DNA of 64,000 nt from JADJPO01 sp046330955 (GTDB lineage: Bacteria > Actinomycetota > Actinomycetes > Actinomycetales > Kineosporiaceae): positions 62,001 through 126,000 of the forward strand of contig JAXLRT010000015.1 in NCBI GenBank assembly GCA_046330955.1. The letters run 5' to 3'. Positions within the stretch are counted from its first letter, which is position 1. Each line of letters begins with the position of its first letter. The notes below the pieces were generated by a model. That model did no database searches, was not told the DNA's origin, and saw only the letters and a program-made list of their open reading frames with translations. The position numbers and the translations under genes were made by a program. Below, piece by piece: positions 54,393 to 61,899 of the stretch.

Positions 54393-55694
54393 TCACGCTG
54401 CCGTCCGGGCGGCGCTGGCCAGGAGGATACGGGCCTTGTAGTGGCTCTCGTTGCGGAATCCTCGCCCGGTCCGCTTGATGTGCTTGATCCCGGTGTTCGC
54501 GGCCTCCGTTCTGGCGTTGGTGACACCGGTGACGACGGCGACCTCGATCTCGGCCCACCAGGTGCAGATCGTCGCCCACAGCCGGTCGGTCTCGGCCATG
54601 TTCGCGGCCAGGACGTACGTGCCGAGGCGCATCTTCTCGGTGTGCGCGGTGGCCAGGCTGGAGCAGGCCAGGAGCCGGCGGAGCTGTTCCTTCACGGCCC
54701 AAGCCGCGCCGAGTTCGTCGGTCGGGTCATCGGCTCGGAACATGCGGCGGAGTCGGGCCAACGCCCTCGGGGAGAGGGTGTTCCCGGCACGCAGCAGCAG
54801 CCGCCGGTTCGCCCAGACCGCGTCCTTGCGGCGACCGCGGCGGCCGAACCGTTGCCGGATCACCCGCTGACGAACCTGGGTGAGCATGTCGTTGGCGAGC
54901 TTGACCAGGTGGAACAGATCGACCGCGACCGCCGCGTCCGGCAGCTGCTCGGTGATCGCCTTGCGGTAGGCCGCGGACGGATCGATCGCCACCACCTGGA
55001 TGCCGTCGCGCCAGGCGTTGCTGCGGGCCTCGAGCCAGTCGCCGACCCCCGCCGAGGTCCGCCCGTCGACCACCGCCAACACCTGCCCGGTGTCCAGGTC
55101 GACCAGGGTGGTCATCCACGGCTGGCGCCGTCGCCAGGCGCCGGTCTCGTCGCGGTAGAACCGCACCGACCGGTAGCGGTGCTCATCGATCCCGAGGCGG
55201 CGCACCACCGTGGCGTCGACGTCCGGCAGCACCACGGCGGCGGCGTTCACCGCGGCCTGCACGGTCCACCACGCGATGCCGTGCGCGGCGGCGACCTCGA
55301 TCACGGCCCGTCCCGAGCAGATCACTGCGTCCAGAACCGCCGTCCGCAGCCGGGTCGTGGCTTTCGCTCTGAGCGGGACCTGGTCGGTGACCTCGGCGAA
55401 CGTCCGCTTCTCGCACCGGGTTTCGGCGCAGACGAACCGGCGCCGGCGCAGGACTACCTCCACCCGGCCGGCCATCGGGATGTCGCGCAGCCGCGAGGCA
55501 CGGACCTGATGCACCCGCCCCGACAGCACCCCACACGCCGGGCATGCCGCCTCGACGGCGGTCGAGGCGATCGTGACCACCCGCACCGGGCGGCCGTCGC
55601 CGTCGACATCATCGACCGCATGCACGACGCGGTAACCGGGCAGGTCGAACAGCACACTCGCCGCATCCCGCGGCAAGCCCGTAGGCTCGAACAT
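54393..55694 (-). CDS. ISL3-family DDE transposase
   Basis: 433 aa. N-terminal zinc finger (ACPACGVLSGRVH, then RRRFVCAETRCEKRTF), helix-turn-helix region, DDE domain with Asp in LGIDEHRYR, Asp in VVAIDPSAAYR and Glu in TNARTEAANTGIKHIKRTG. ATG 55692-55694 is used; its first base is touched by a 12-base inverted repeat (55695-55706 with 55747-55758). It runs in the same direction as the broken host gene. Confidence 0.95.
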   Translation of the reverse strand: MFEPTGLPRDAASVLFDLPGYRVVHAVDDVDGDGRPVRVVTIASTAVEAACPACGVLSGRVHQVRASRLRDIPMAGRVEVVLRRRRFVCAETRCEKRTFAEVTDQVPLRAKATTRLRTAVLDAVICSGRAVIEVAAAHGIAWWTVQAAVNAAAVVLPDVDATVVRRLGIDEHRYRSVRFYRDETGAWRRRQPWMTTLVDLDTGQVLAVVDGRTSAGVGDWLEARSNAWRDGIQVVAIDPSAAYRKAITEQLPDAAVAVDLFHLVKLANDMLTQVRQRVIRQRFGRRGRRKDAVWANRRLLLRAGNTLSPRALARLRRMFRADDPTDELGAAWAVKEQLRRLLACSSLATAHTEKMRLGTYVLAANMAETDRLWATICTWWAEIEVAVVTGVTNARTEAANTGIKHIKRTGRGFRNESHYKARILLASAARTAA

Positions 55695-55758
55695 GGCTCG
55701 TGGTCCCTCGACTGGATGAGTGCCTCGCAACACCCATCCCAGCGCAGGACCACGAGCC
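55695..55758. repeat. Inverted repeat directly upstream of the transposase start
   Basis: GGCTCGTGGTCC (55695-55706) and GGACCACGAGCC (55747-55758) are exact complements, 40 bases apart. The hairpin begins at the base before the ATG, so in a transcript reading in from outside it could hide the ribosome site, a known way for IS elements to limit transposase. Confidence 0.75.
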
Positions 55759-55829
55759 CTCTACATCACCGACCAGCCACCAACTGCCGTGTCGTGATCA
55801 TGAAACTCCACGCTCAACTACCAAGAGCC

Positions 55830-55837
55830 GGCAAACC
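55830..55837. repeat. Target site duplication, right (GGCAAACC)
   Basis: Second copy of the 8-base target sequence; in the host gene it codes the GGLP segment. Confidence 0.95.
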
Positions 55838-56050
55838 GCCGAGCAGGTCCTGGGCGTCGAACTCCGAGAAGGCGGCCAGGATCGTGCTGGTGGTGGCCTG
55901 GTCGGCGTCCTCGATCTGGGCGCAGACCGCGTCCTCGGCATTGCGGAACAGCAGCTCGTACGCCTGCAGGCGGCCGTGGACATCGTGGATGGGCTGGCGC
56001 CCCACGTGGACGGCTCGGGCCAGCTGCGCCGAGACGGTGCTGCTCCTCAC
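55830..56050 (-). pseudogene. EAL-HDOD signalling protein, 5' part
   Basis: Starts at GTG 56048-56050 (GAAGGGAC upstream) and codes residues MRSSTVSAQLARAVHVGRQP, IHDVHGRLQAYELLFRN and onward to FDAQDLLGGLP, then enters the insertion and stops after ALGS at 55814. The first EAL motif (YELLFR) is in this part. A 78-aa product is expected, too short to be a phosphodiesterase. Confidence 0.9.
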
Positions 56051-56082
56051 CCGCCCGTCCCTTCGTCGGAGCCACCTGCCAG

Positions 56083-56110
56083 GACACAGATCTGTGTCGA
56101 CACAGGTGTC
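56083..56110. promoter_or_regulatory. Two adjacent perfect palindromes upstream of the EAL-HDOD gene
   Basis: GACACAGATCTGTGTC (56083-56098) is followed without gap by GACACAGGTGTC, which is palindromic except its centre (56099-56110). They are 33 to 60 bases before the GTG start, in the expected promoter region. A dimeric regulator probably binds here; which one is unknown. Confidence 0.65.
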
Positions 56111-56160
56111 GGCCGAGCGGGCGTCGGGGTTGAGCAGCATCACCCGCGGGAGTCGGCGGC

Positions 56161-57636
56161 TCAGGCCCGGCGGACCACCTTGGTGAACAGGTCGGGCAGC
56201 CGATGGTCGGGGTCGTAGCGGTCCTTGATGGCGGCATAGCCCGCGCCGCCGTAGCGATCCCAGAAGTCCGCCTCGTCGTAATAGGCGTCGGAGTAGAGCG
56301 ACTTGTGCCCGTCGTGGTCGTCGACGGCCTGCTCGACCAACCGGTTGACGTCCCCGTCGCGCTGCCCCGGCGCGATGGGCACCGTGCCCCAGAAGCCCAC
56401 GTTCACGTAGATCTGCCCCGGGGTGAGCGGGTAGAGCGACCAGGTGCCCCGCCCGACCAGGGGGCACAGCCACACCGGGGTCATCGGGACGTGGTCGAGG
56501 TACCACCGCAGGAAGTCCGCCGTCCGGGCCAGCGGGATCTCGACGTCCTGGACGACGCGCTCGCGCGCCGGCAACCCCCGGCGCGCGTCGATCGTGGCGG
56601 CCACGTGATAGCGGTTCTCCAGCCCGACGATGCGGTGATAGACGTCGCTGCGGCGCCAGGCCGCCGGCCACAACCGGCGCAGGGTCGGGTTCTGGGCGCC
56701 GAACGCCTTCGAGCACCAGAACCAGTCGGTGTCCCAGCGCCACAGGTAGTCGTGCACGGTCAGGGCATCGGTCGGACGGCGCTGCAGCGACTGGTAGTAG
56801 ACCCGCTGGCCGGTGTAGTCCGACAGCCGGGTCGCCAGGTGCGGGTCGTCCGACCAGCGACCGAGCACCAGGTAGGACTCGTCCGCCGCGAACAGCACGC
56901 CGTCCAGGAAGTCGACCGGCTCGTCCTGCCAGGTGCGATGGGTGACGATCTCGCCGATCGCCTCGCTCACGGCGTCGAGCGAGTCGAAGTGCACGTTGCG
57001 GGTCACCACGTAGGGCTGCACCGGGTCGAGGTCGATGCGCAGCCGGGTGGCGTATCCCACCGTGCCGTAGGAGTTCGGGAATGCCGTGAACAGGTCGGCG
57101 TGCTCGCCGTCCGGGGTGGCCGTGACCACCTGCCCGTCCCCGGTCAGGATGTCCAGCTCGCGTACCGACTCGTGGGGCAGCCCGTTGCGGAACGAGGAGG
57201 ACTCGATGCCCAGACCGGTGACGGCCCCGCCGAGGGTGATGGTGCGCAGCTGCGGCACCACCTTCGGCATCAGCCCGTACGCCAGCGTCGTGGCGACCAG
57301 CCGTTCGTAGGTGCACATGCCCTGGACGTCGGCGGTGCGCGCGGCCGTATCGATGCTGATCACATCGGTCAGTCCGGTCACGTCCAGGCCCGGGGTGGTG
57401 ACGGCGGCCCGTGGCCGGAACAGGTTCGAGGTGCGCTTGGCCAGCCGGATGGGTGAACCCGCCGGGACGGCGTGGTAGCTGGCCTGCAGTCGTTCCACCG
57501 CTGCCCGATGGGCCATGGCGCCGACCGGGTGGGCCGTCATCGGTGCCACCGTCGACGTGGTCAGCACCGTGCCGTCGGCGCGCACCGTTCCGGTGGCCCG
57601 GACGATGCCGCCGGTCCGAAGGTGGTCGGTGGTCAC
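56161..57636 (-). CDS. FAD-binding oxidoreductase (FAD_binding_4 / DHCR24-like)
   Basis: 491 aa from GTG 57634-57636; ATG 57538-57540 is an alternative start that keeps the conserved part. FAD-binding half: LAKRTSNLFRPR, VISIDTAARTADVQGMCTYE and TITLGGAVTGLGIESSSFRNG (p-cresol methylhydroxylase/VAO fold). The C-terminal half has the DHCR24-like WRWDTDWFWCSKAFGAQNP. It probably acts on a sterol, polyprenyl or sugar substrate. It is eight bases downstream of DUF1015, so the two are likely cotranscribed. Confidence 0.88.
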   Translation of the reverse strand: MTTDHLRTGGIVRATGTVRADGTVLTTSTVAPMTAHPVGAMAHRAAVERLQASYHAVPAGSPIRLAKRTSNLFRPRAAVTTPGLDVTGLTDVISIDTAARTADVQGMCTYERLVATTLAYGLMPKVVPQLRTITLGGAVTGLGIESSSFRNGLPHESVRELDILTGDGQVVTATPDGEHADLFTAFPNSYGTVGYATRLRIDLDPVQPYVVTRNVHFDSLDAVSEAIGEIVTHRTWQDEPVDFLDGVLFAADESYLVLGRWSDDPHLATRLSDYTGQRVYYQSLQRRPTDALTVHDYLWRWDTDWFWCSKAFGAQNPTLRRLWPAAWRRSDVYHRIVGLENRYHVAATIDARRGLPARERVVQDVEIPLARTADFLRWYLDHVPMTPVWLCPLVGRGTWSLYPLTPGQIYVNVGFWGTVPIAPGQRDGDVNRLVEQAVDDHDGHKSLYSDAYYDEADFWDRYGGAGYAAIKDRYDPDHRLPDLFTKVVRRA

Positions 57637-57644
57637 GGTGGGCC

Positions 57645-58901
57645 TCAGACCGCGAACCGGTGCACGAACAGGCCACTGCGCAGTTTGGGTTCGAACCAGG
57701 TCGACTTGGGTGGCATGTCGCGCCCGGTGGCAGCGACGGCGACCAGTTCGGCGACCGAGGTCGGGTGCAGCGCAAAGGCCGCAGCCCAGGTGCCGGAGTC
57801 GACCAGCCGCTCGAGTTCGGCGGTGCCCCGGATGCCCCCGACGAAGGCCACCCGGGTGTCGGTGCGCGGGTCGGTGATGCCCAGACCGGGGGCCAGCACC
57901 AGATCCTGCAGCAGCGAGACGTCCAGTCCGGCAACGGGATCGGCGAGCCGGGCCGGTTCGGCCACCCCGTCGCGCAACCGCAGCCGGAACCAGGTGGCGG
58001 CGCAGTACATGGCGAACTCGCGGCGTCCGGTGGGGTCGATGCCGGCCGTGCCCGCCGGGCCGATCACCGTGACGTCGAACAGCGTCGCCAGGTCGTTCAC
58101 CCAGCCCTGGGCGTCGCGTCCGCCGAGGTCGGCGACCACCCGGTTGTAGGGCAGGATCTCGAGCTCCTCCCCGGGGAAGACCACCACCGGGAAGGCGTCG
58201 CTGCCGCCGGCCCCGTCCAGGCGTTCGGCCACGGCCGCGGCGGCCGCACTGCGGTGATGGCCGTCGGCCACGAACAACTCGGGCAGGCCCGCGGCAGCCG
58301 CGGCCAACTCGGCGACCTCGGCGTCGTCGTCCACCCGCCACAACGTGTGGCCGATGTCGTCGGCGGTGACCAGATCGATCATCGGCGGCCGGGCGGTGAT
58401 CCGGGCCAGCAGGTCCGCCACCGGCTTCCAGGAGGGGTCGTCGGGTGCGGTGAGCAGGAACACCGGCTCGTCGTGAGCGGCCAGCCCGAGCAGGTGGTTG
58501 ATCCGGTCGGTCTCCTTGTCGATGCGGGTCTGCTCGTGGGTCTTGATCAGCCCGCCAGCGTAGTCCGCCACCGCCGCGCAGCCGACCAGCCCGGTCTGCA
58601 CGTGCTCACCGCGACGTTGCCGGTAGACCGAGTAGGTCGGCGCCGGGTCGAGCACGAAGGTGCCCCGGGCGAGCAGCTGGTTCAGCGCCGCCCGACCGGC
58701 CTGGTGCACCGGCTCCGAGTCGGCCGGGGTGCCGTCCGGGAAGGCGATCTCGGGACGCGAGATCTGCAGGAACGAGTCGGGGTTGTCGCCGGCCAGCGCG
58801 CGCGCCTCGGTCACGTCGACGACGTCGTACGGAGGCGCGGCCACCCGGGCGGCGAGATCCACCCGAGGTCGCAGGGCACGGAATGGTCGTAAGTCCGCCA
58901 T
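57645..58901 (-). CDS. DUF1015 family protein
   Basis: 418 aa. DUF1015 signature: MADLRPFRALRP, AAPPYDVVDVTEAR, YSVYRQRRGEHVQTGLVG, KTHEQTRIDKETDR and LFVADGHHRSAAA. ATG 58899-58901. In many bacteria the gene sits next to D-3-phosphoglycerate dehydrogenase or SerB; here the neighbour is an FAD oxidoreductase instead. Function is unknown; the conserved Asp-Gly-His-His-Arg motif resembles a phosphate-binding site. Confidence 0.9.
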   Translation of the reverse strand: MADLRPFRALRPRVDLAARVAAPPYDVVDVTEARALAGDNPDSFLQISRPEIAFPDGTPADSEPVHQAGRAALNQLLARGTFVLDPAPTYSVYRQRRGEHVQTGLVGCAAVADYAGGLIKTHEQTRIDKETDRINHLLGLAAHDEPVFLLTAPDDPSWKPVADLLARITARPPMIDLVTADDIGHTLWRVDDDAEVAELAAAAAGLPELFVADGHHRSAAAAAVAERLDGAGGSDAFPVVVFPGEELEILPYNRVVADLGGRDAQGWVNDLATLFDVTVIGPAGTAGIDPTGRREFAMYCAATWFRLRLRDGVAEPARLADPVAGLDVSLLQDLVLAPGLGITDPRTDTRVAFVGGIRGTAELERLVDSGTWAAAFALHPTSVAELVAVAATGRDMPPKSTWFEPKLRSGLFVHRFAV

Positions 58902-59063
58902 GGCCCCATCCTCCCCCACGAACCGGGCCTCGAGGCCAACCTCCAGGTCAAGCCCGATACCGACCTCGACATCCAGCTCGATTCCGACCTCGATACCGAC
59001 CGCCGCACCCGAGGGCGCTGATCCGCGGCGCCGGACCGACCCGGCCGGGTACGTTCGCTTCCC

Positions 59064-59705
59064 GTGAGTGCACACGAGTCGACGGGTGACGGCCCGCGCC
59101 GCCCGGCGACGGTGTGGGTCATCGCGGGGGCGCCGGGGTCGGGCAAGTCCACCGTGGCCGCGGCCCTGCTGGACCGGCTGGAGCCGCCGGCGGCGGTGCT
59201 GGACAAGGACACGTTGTTCAACGGGTTCGTCTCGGCGCTGCTGGCCGCTCACGGCCGTGACCACGGTGAACGTGAGGGCGAGTGGTACGACGCTCACGTC
59301 AAGGTGCACGAGTACCGGGCTTTGACGGCGGCGGCCCGCCAGATCCGGGCCACCGGGTGCCCGGTGCTGCTGGACGCCCCGTTCACCGGGCAGATCCGCG
59401 ACCCGCTGGCCTGGTCCGCCTGGGTCGAGCAACTCGGCGGCGACCCGGTGCAGCTGGTGTGGGTGCGTTCGGACGCCGCGACGCTGCGCCGCCGGATCGA
59501 GGCCCGGGCCAACCCGCGCGACGGCGGCAAGCTGGCCACGCCCGAGGCGTTCGCCGCGTTCGTGGCCCGGATGCAGCCGGAACTCCCGCCCCCGGTGGCG
59601 CACCTCGAGATCGACAACCGGGACGGCGCGCCGTCCGCCGAGGGACAATTCCGCGAGCAGCTCGGGGTTGCGACGATGCGGGGGTTCAGCCGTGGCCGAG
59701 GATGA
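59064..59705 (+). CDS. P-loop kinase (AAA_33 family)
   Basis: 213 aa. Walker A GAPGSGKST at residues 22-30, DKDTLF as substrate motif, VLLDAPF as Walker B-like, and a lid region with RRRIEARANPRDGGK. It is of the family of small-molecule kinases. GTG 59064 is the start, 162 bases from the divergent DUF1015 gene. It overlaps the TetR gene by 14 bases, so both are cotranslated. The substrate could be linked to the neighbouring FGGY kinase/lyase pair. Confidence 0.82.
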   Translation: MSAHESTGDGPRRPATVWVIAGAPGSGKSTVAAALLDRLEPPAAVLDKDTLFNGFVSALLAAHGRDHGEREGEWYDAHVKVHEYRALTAAARQIRATGCPVLLDAPFTGQIRDPLAWSAWVEQLGGDPVQLVWVRSDAATLRRRIEARANPRDGGKLATPEAFAAFVARMQPELPPPVAHLEIDNRDGAPSAEGQFREQLGVATMRGFSRGRG

Positions 59706-60345
59706 CTGGCTCACGGAGACGTGCCCGGGGCTGCGCAAGCCGCCACAGCAGGCGCGCAGCCGGACGCGGGTGCTGGCGATCCTGGCCGCGGCACAGCTGA
59801 TCATCACGCGGGACGGGCTGGACGGCCTGAGCATGCGGGGCCTGGCCGAGGAAGCCGGCGTCCCGATCGGCACCGTCTATCAGTTCTTCGTCGACAAGAC
59901 GGGCGTGCTCGACACCCTGGTGCACCGGCACGGGCTGTCGATGCCGGGCATGATCGAGGCGATCCGCTCGTTCCAGCAGAGCCACCCCTGGCGAGCGGTG
60001 ATCGCGGAGCTGTACCGGCTACAGGTCGAGCGGCTGCGGGCCGACCCGGCCTACGTCACCATCTGGGTCGAGCGCCAGCTCAGCCCGTTGGCCCAACGGC
60101 AGGACGATCGGGACGTCGAGACCTTCACCGATCTGCTGACCGACCTGTTGATCGCGCAGGAACACCTGGTGCCCTCCGACCGGCTGCGCACCGTGTGCCG
60201 GGTGGCCACCCAGGCCGCGGACTCGTTGCTGTACCTGGCGTTTCGGGTCGATCCGACCGGCGATCCGACGACGTTGGAGGAGGCGCTGCGCATCCTGCAG
60301 CTCTACCTGGCCGACATCGCGGCCGATCCCCGCCACCGGTCCTGA
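59692..60345 (+). CDS. TetR-family transcriptional regulator
   Basis: 217 aa. HTH at about residues 20-65: RTRVLAILAAAQLIITRDGL and VPIGTVYQFFVDKTGVLDTL. The C-terminal domain resembles TetR_C of the type YRLQVERLRADPAYVTIW. GTG 59692 overlaps the kinase gene. It is convergent with the FGGY kinase; a TetR-like operator (ACATGAAT-N3-ATTCATGT) before the decarboxylase-like gene is a good target. Confidence 0.9.
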   Translation: MAEDDWLTETCPGLRKPPQQARSRTRVLAILAAAQLIITRDGLDGLSMRGLAEEAGVPIGTVYQFFVDKTGVLDTLVHRHGLSMPGMIEAIRSFQQSHPWRAVIAELYRLQVERLRADPAYVTIWVERQLSPLAQRQDDRDVETFTDLLTDLLIAQEHLVPSDRLRTVCRVATQAADSLLYLAFRVDPTGDPTTLEEALRILQLYLADIAADPRHRS

Positions 60346-60353
60346 TCAGCGGG

Positions 60354-60384
60354 ACCGATTCTGATCACGCACCGATTCTGATCA
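60354..60384. repeat. Direct repeat ACCGATTCTGATCA
   Basis: Two exact 14-base copies (60354-60367, 60371-60384), 17 bases apart, in the 36-base gap between the convergent TetR and FGGY kinase genes; shares CTGATCACGC with 17681-17690. Confidence 0.65.
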
Positions 60385-61899
60385 TGAGTTGAGCCGCCGG
60401 AACATCCCCTTGTTGCGGGCGTGCAGCCGGGGGAACTCGGCGAACAACCGGTCATAGACCGCCCGGTGACCCGGGTCGGGGGTGAACACCCGGTCGACGG
60501 GCACCAGGTCGCGTAGCTGCGCGTGGGTGATGTGACCGAGCACCAGGCCGGCGTAGAGCCCGCCGCCGCGCACCCCGGCCAGCGCCGGATCGGCGACCCG
60601 CTCCAGGGTGTGCCCGGTGACGTCGGCGACGATCTGGCACCACAGGTCGCTGCGTGCGGCGCCGCCGATCACCCGGATCGGGTCGAGCCGGTGACCGGTC
60701 ACCTGCTCGGCGCCGGTGAGCAGCCAGCGCAGGTTCAGCGCCACCCCCTCCATGACCGCGCGCGCCAGCTCGCCCCGCCCGGTGGTCAGCGAGACGTTGT
60801 GGAACCCCCCGCGCGCCAGCCGATCGTCGATCGGGCAGTGTTCCCCGGTCAGCCACGGGGTGAAGATCGCCCCACCCGCCCCCGGGGGTGCGGCCGCCGC
60901 CAGCTCCTCGATCTGCGGGTAGTCCAGGTCGGGGGCCACCGCGTGGCGGAACCACTCCAGGGCGCGACCGGCGTTGTCCTGGCTGTTGATCAGGATGTAC
61001 TGGCCGTCACCGAGGCCGGGCACGGAGGCCACCTGCCAGCGCAGGCTGGTGGTCTTGCGCGGCATCGGGCAGGTCACCCAGTCGGAGGTGCCGAGCCCGA
61101 TGTGGGTCTGATGGGCCTCGGTGCAGCCGGACGCCACCACGGCGTTGTGGATGTCGGGCAGCCCGGTGACCACCCGAGCCGAGGCCGGGATCCCCAGGGA
61201 CGCCGCGACGTCCGGTCGGACCGTGCCGACCACAGATCCGTTGGGCACCAGGGGCGGCAGCCGCTCGGGGTTGATGCCGGCGCGGGCGACCAGCACCGGG
61301 TCGTAGCCGGTCGGGTGCGGCGTCCGGTTGTCGATCAACCAGGACGGGAACATCGACATCACCGTCGCCGCGGGCACCCCGGTGAACCGCATCGTCAGGT
61401 AGTCGACGGGCTCGAGGTACCACCGGGCCCGCTCCCGGATCTCGGGCCGGTCGCGGTCCAGGTGCAGCATGTGGGCGATCGGGTCCGACCCGGCCGGGTT
61501 GGGCACGCCCCCCGAGCGCCGCAGCCAGGTGGCGACGACGCGCGGCGCGAAACCGGCCACGGGGCCGGCGAACTGGGCGCGGGAGTACTCCGCGCCGCGG
61601 GTGTCGTTCCACATCAGGCACTCGGTGACCGGCAGCCCGTCGGCGTCCACCGCGATCGTGCTCGACCACTGCCCGGTCACCGCGACGGCGGCGACCTGCT
61701 CACCCCAGCCGCCGCGCGCGATCCCCTCGCGGACGGCGGTGGTCAGGGACTGCCACCAGCCCTCGGCGTCCTGGGCGGCGGACCCGTGGACGACGTCCAG
61801 CCGCTCGCTCCAGGACCACACGATCTCGCCGGTGAAACTGACCAGCCCGACCTTCGAACCGCCGCTGCCGTGGTCGATCGACAGCACCAGCTCGGTCAC
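60382..61899 (-). CDS. FGGY-family carbohydrate kinase
   Basis: 505 aa. Two actin-like ATPase halves: N-terminal LSIDHGSGGSKVGLV, catalytic Asp in TGLPDIHNAV, C-terminal IGLGTSDWV and VIGGAARSDLWCQIVADV. Xylulokinase-like, but the exact sugar or polyol cannot be read. Its ATG overlaps the stop of the PLP enzyme upstream (ATGA at 61896-61899), so the two are one operon: kinase plus phospho-substrate lyase is an attractive model. Confidence 0.92.
   Translation of the reverse strand: MTELVLSIDHGSGGSKVGLVSFTGEIVWSWSERLDVVHGSAAQDAEGWWQSLTTAVREGIARGGWGEQVAAVAVTGQWSSTIAVDADGLPVTECLMWNDTRGAEYSRAQFAGPVAGFAPRVVATWLRRSGGVPNPAGSDPIAHMLHLDRDRPEIRERARWYLEPVDYLTMRFTGVPAATVMSMFPSWLIDNRTPHPTGYDPVLVARAGINPERLPPLVPNGSVVGTVRPDVAASLGIPASARVVTGLPDIHNAVVASGCTEAHQTHIGLGTSDWVTCPMPRKTTSLRWQVASVPGLGDGQYILINSQDNAGRALEWFRHAVAPDLDYPQIEELAAAAPPGAGGAIFTPWLTGEHCPIDDRLARGGFHNVSLTTGRGELARAVMEGVALNLRWLLTGAEQVTGHRLDPIRVIGGAARSDLWCQIVADVTGHTLERVADPALAGVRGGGLYAGLVLGHITHAQLRDLVPVDRVFTPDPGHRAVYDRLFAEFPRLHARNKGMFRRLNS

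Larger units (their letters stand above)
54349..55829. mobile_element. ISL3-family insertion sequence (1481 bp), complete
   Basis: Terminal inverted repeats of 21 bases, 18 matching: left end GGCTCTTCGTAGTTCCGCGT (54349 onward), right end inward GGCTCTTGGTAGTTGAGCGT (55829 backward). It is flanked by GGCAAACC on both sides and holds one transposase gene on the minus strand. Ends, gene and duplication are intact, so the insertion is recent and the element may be mobile. Confidence 0.95.

Noticed and set aside
54349..55829. Composite transposon carrying cargo
   Set aside because: A single complete IS with direct target duplication; no second copy and no extra gene inside.
58910..59000. Tandem repeat upstream of DUF1015 as a regulatory array
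   Set aside because: Imperfect GACCTCGA-like words, but no palindrome or constant period; probably simple sequence drift.
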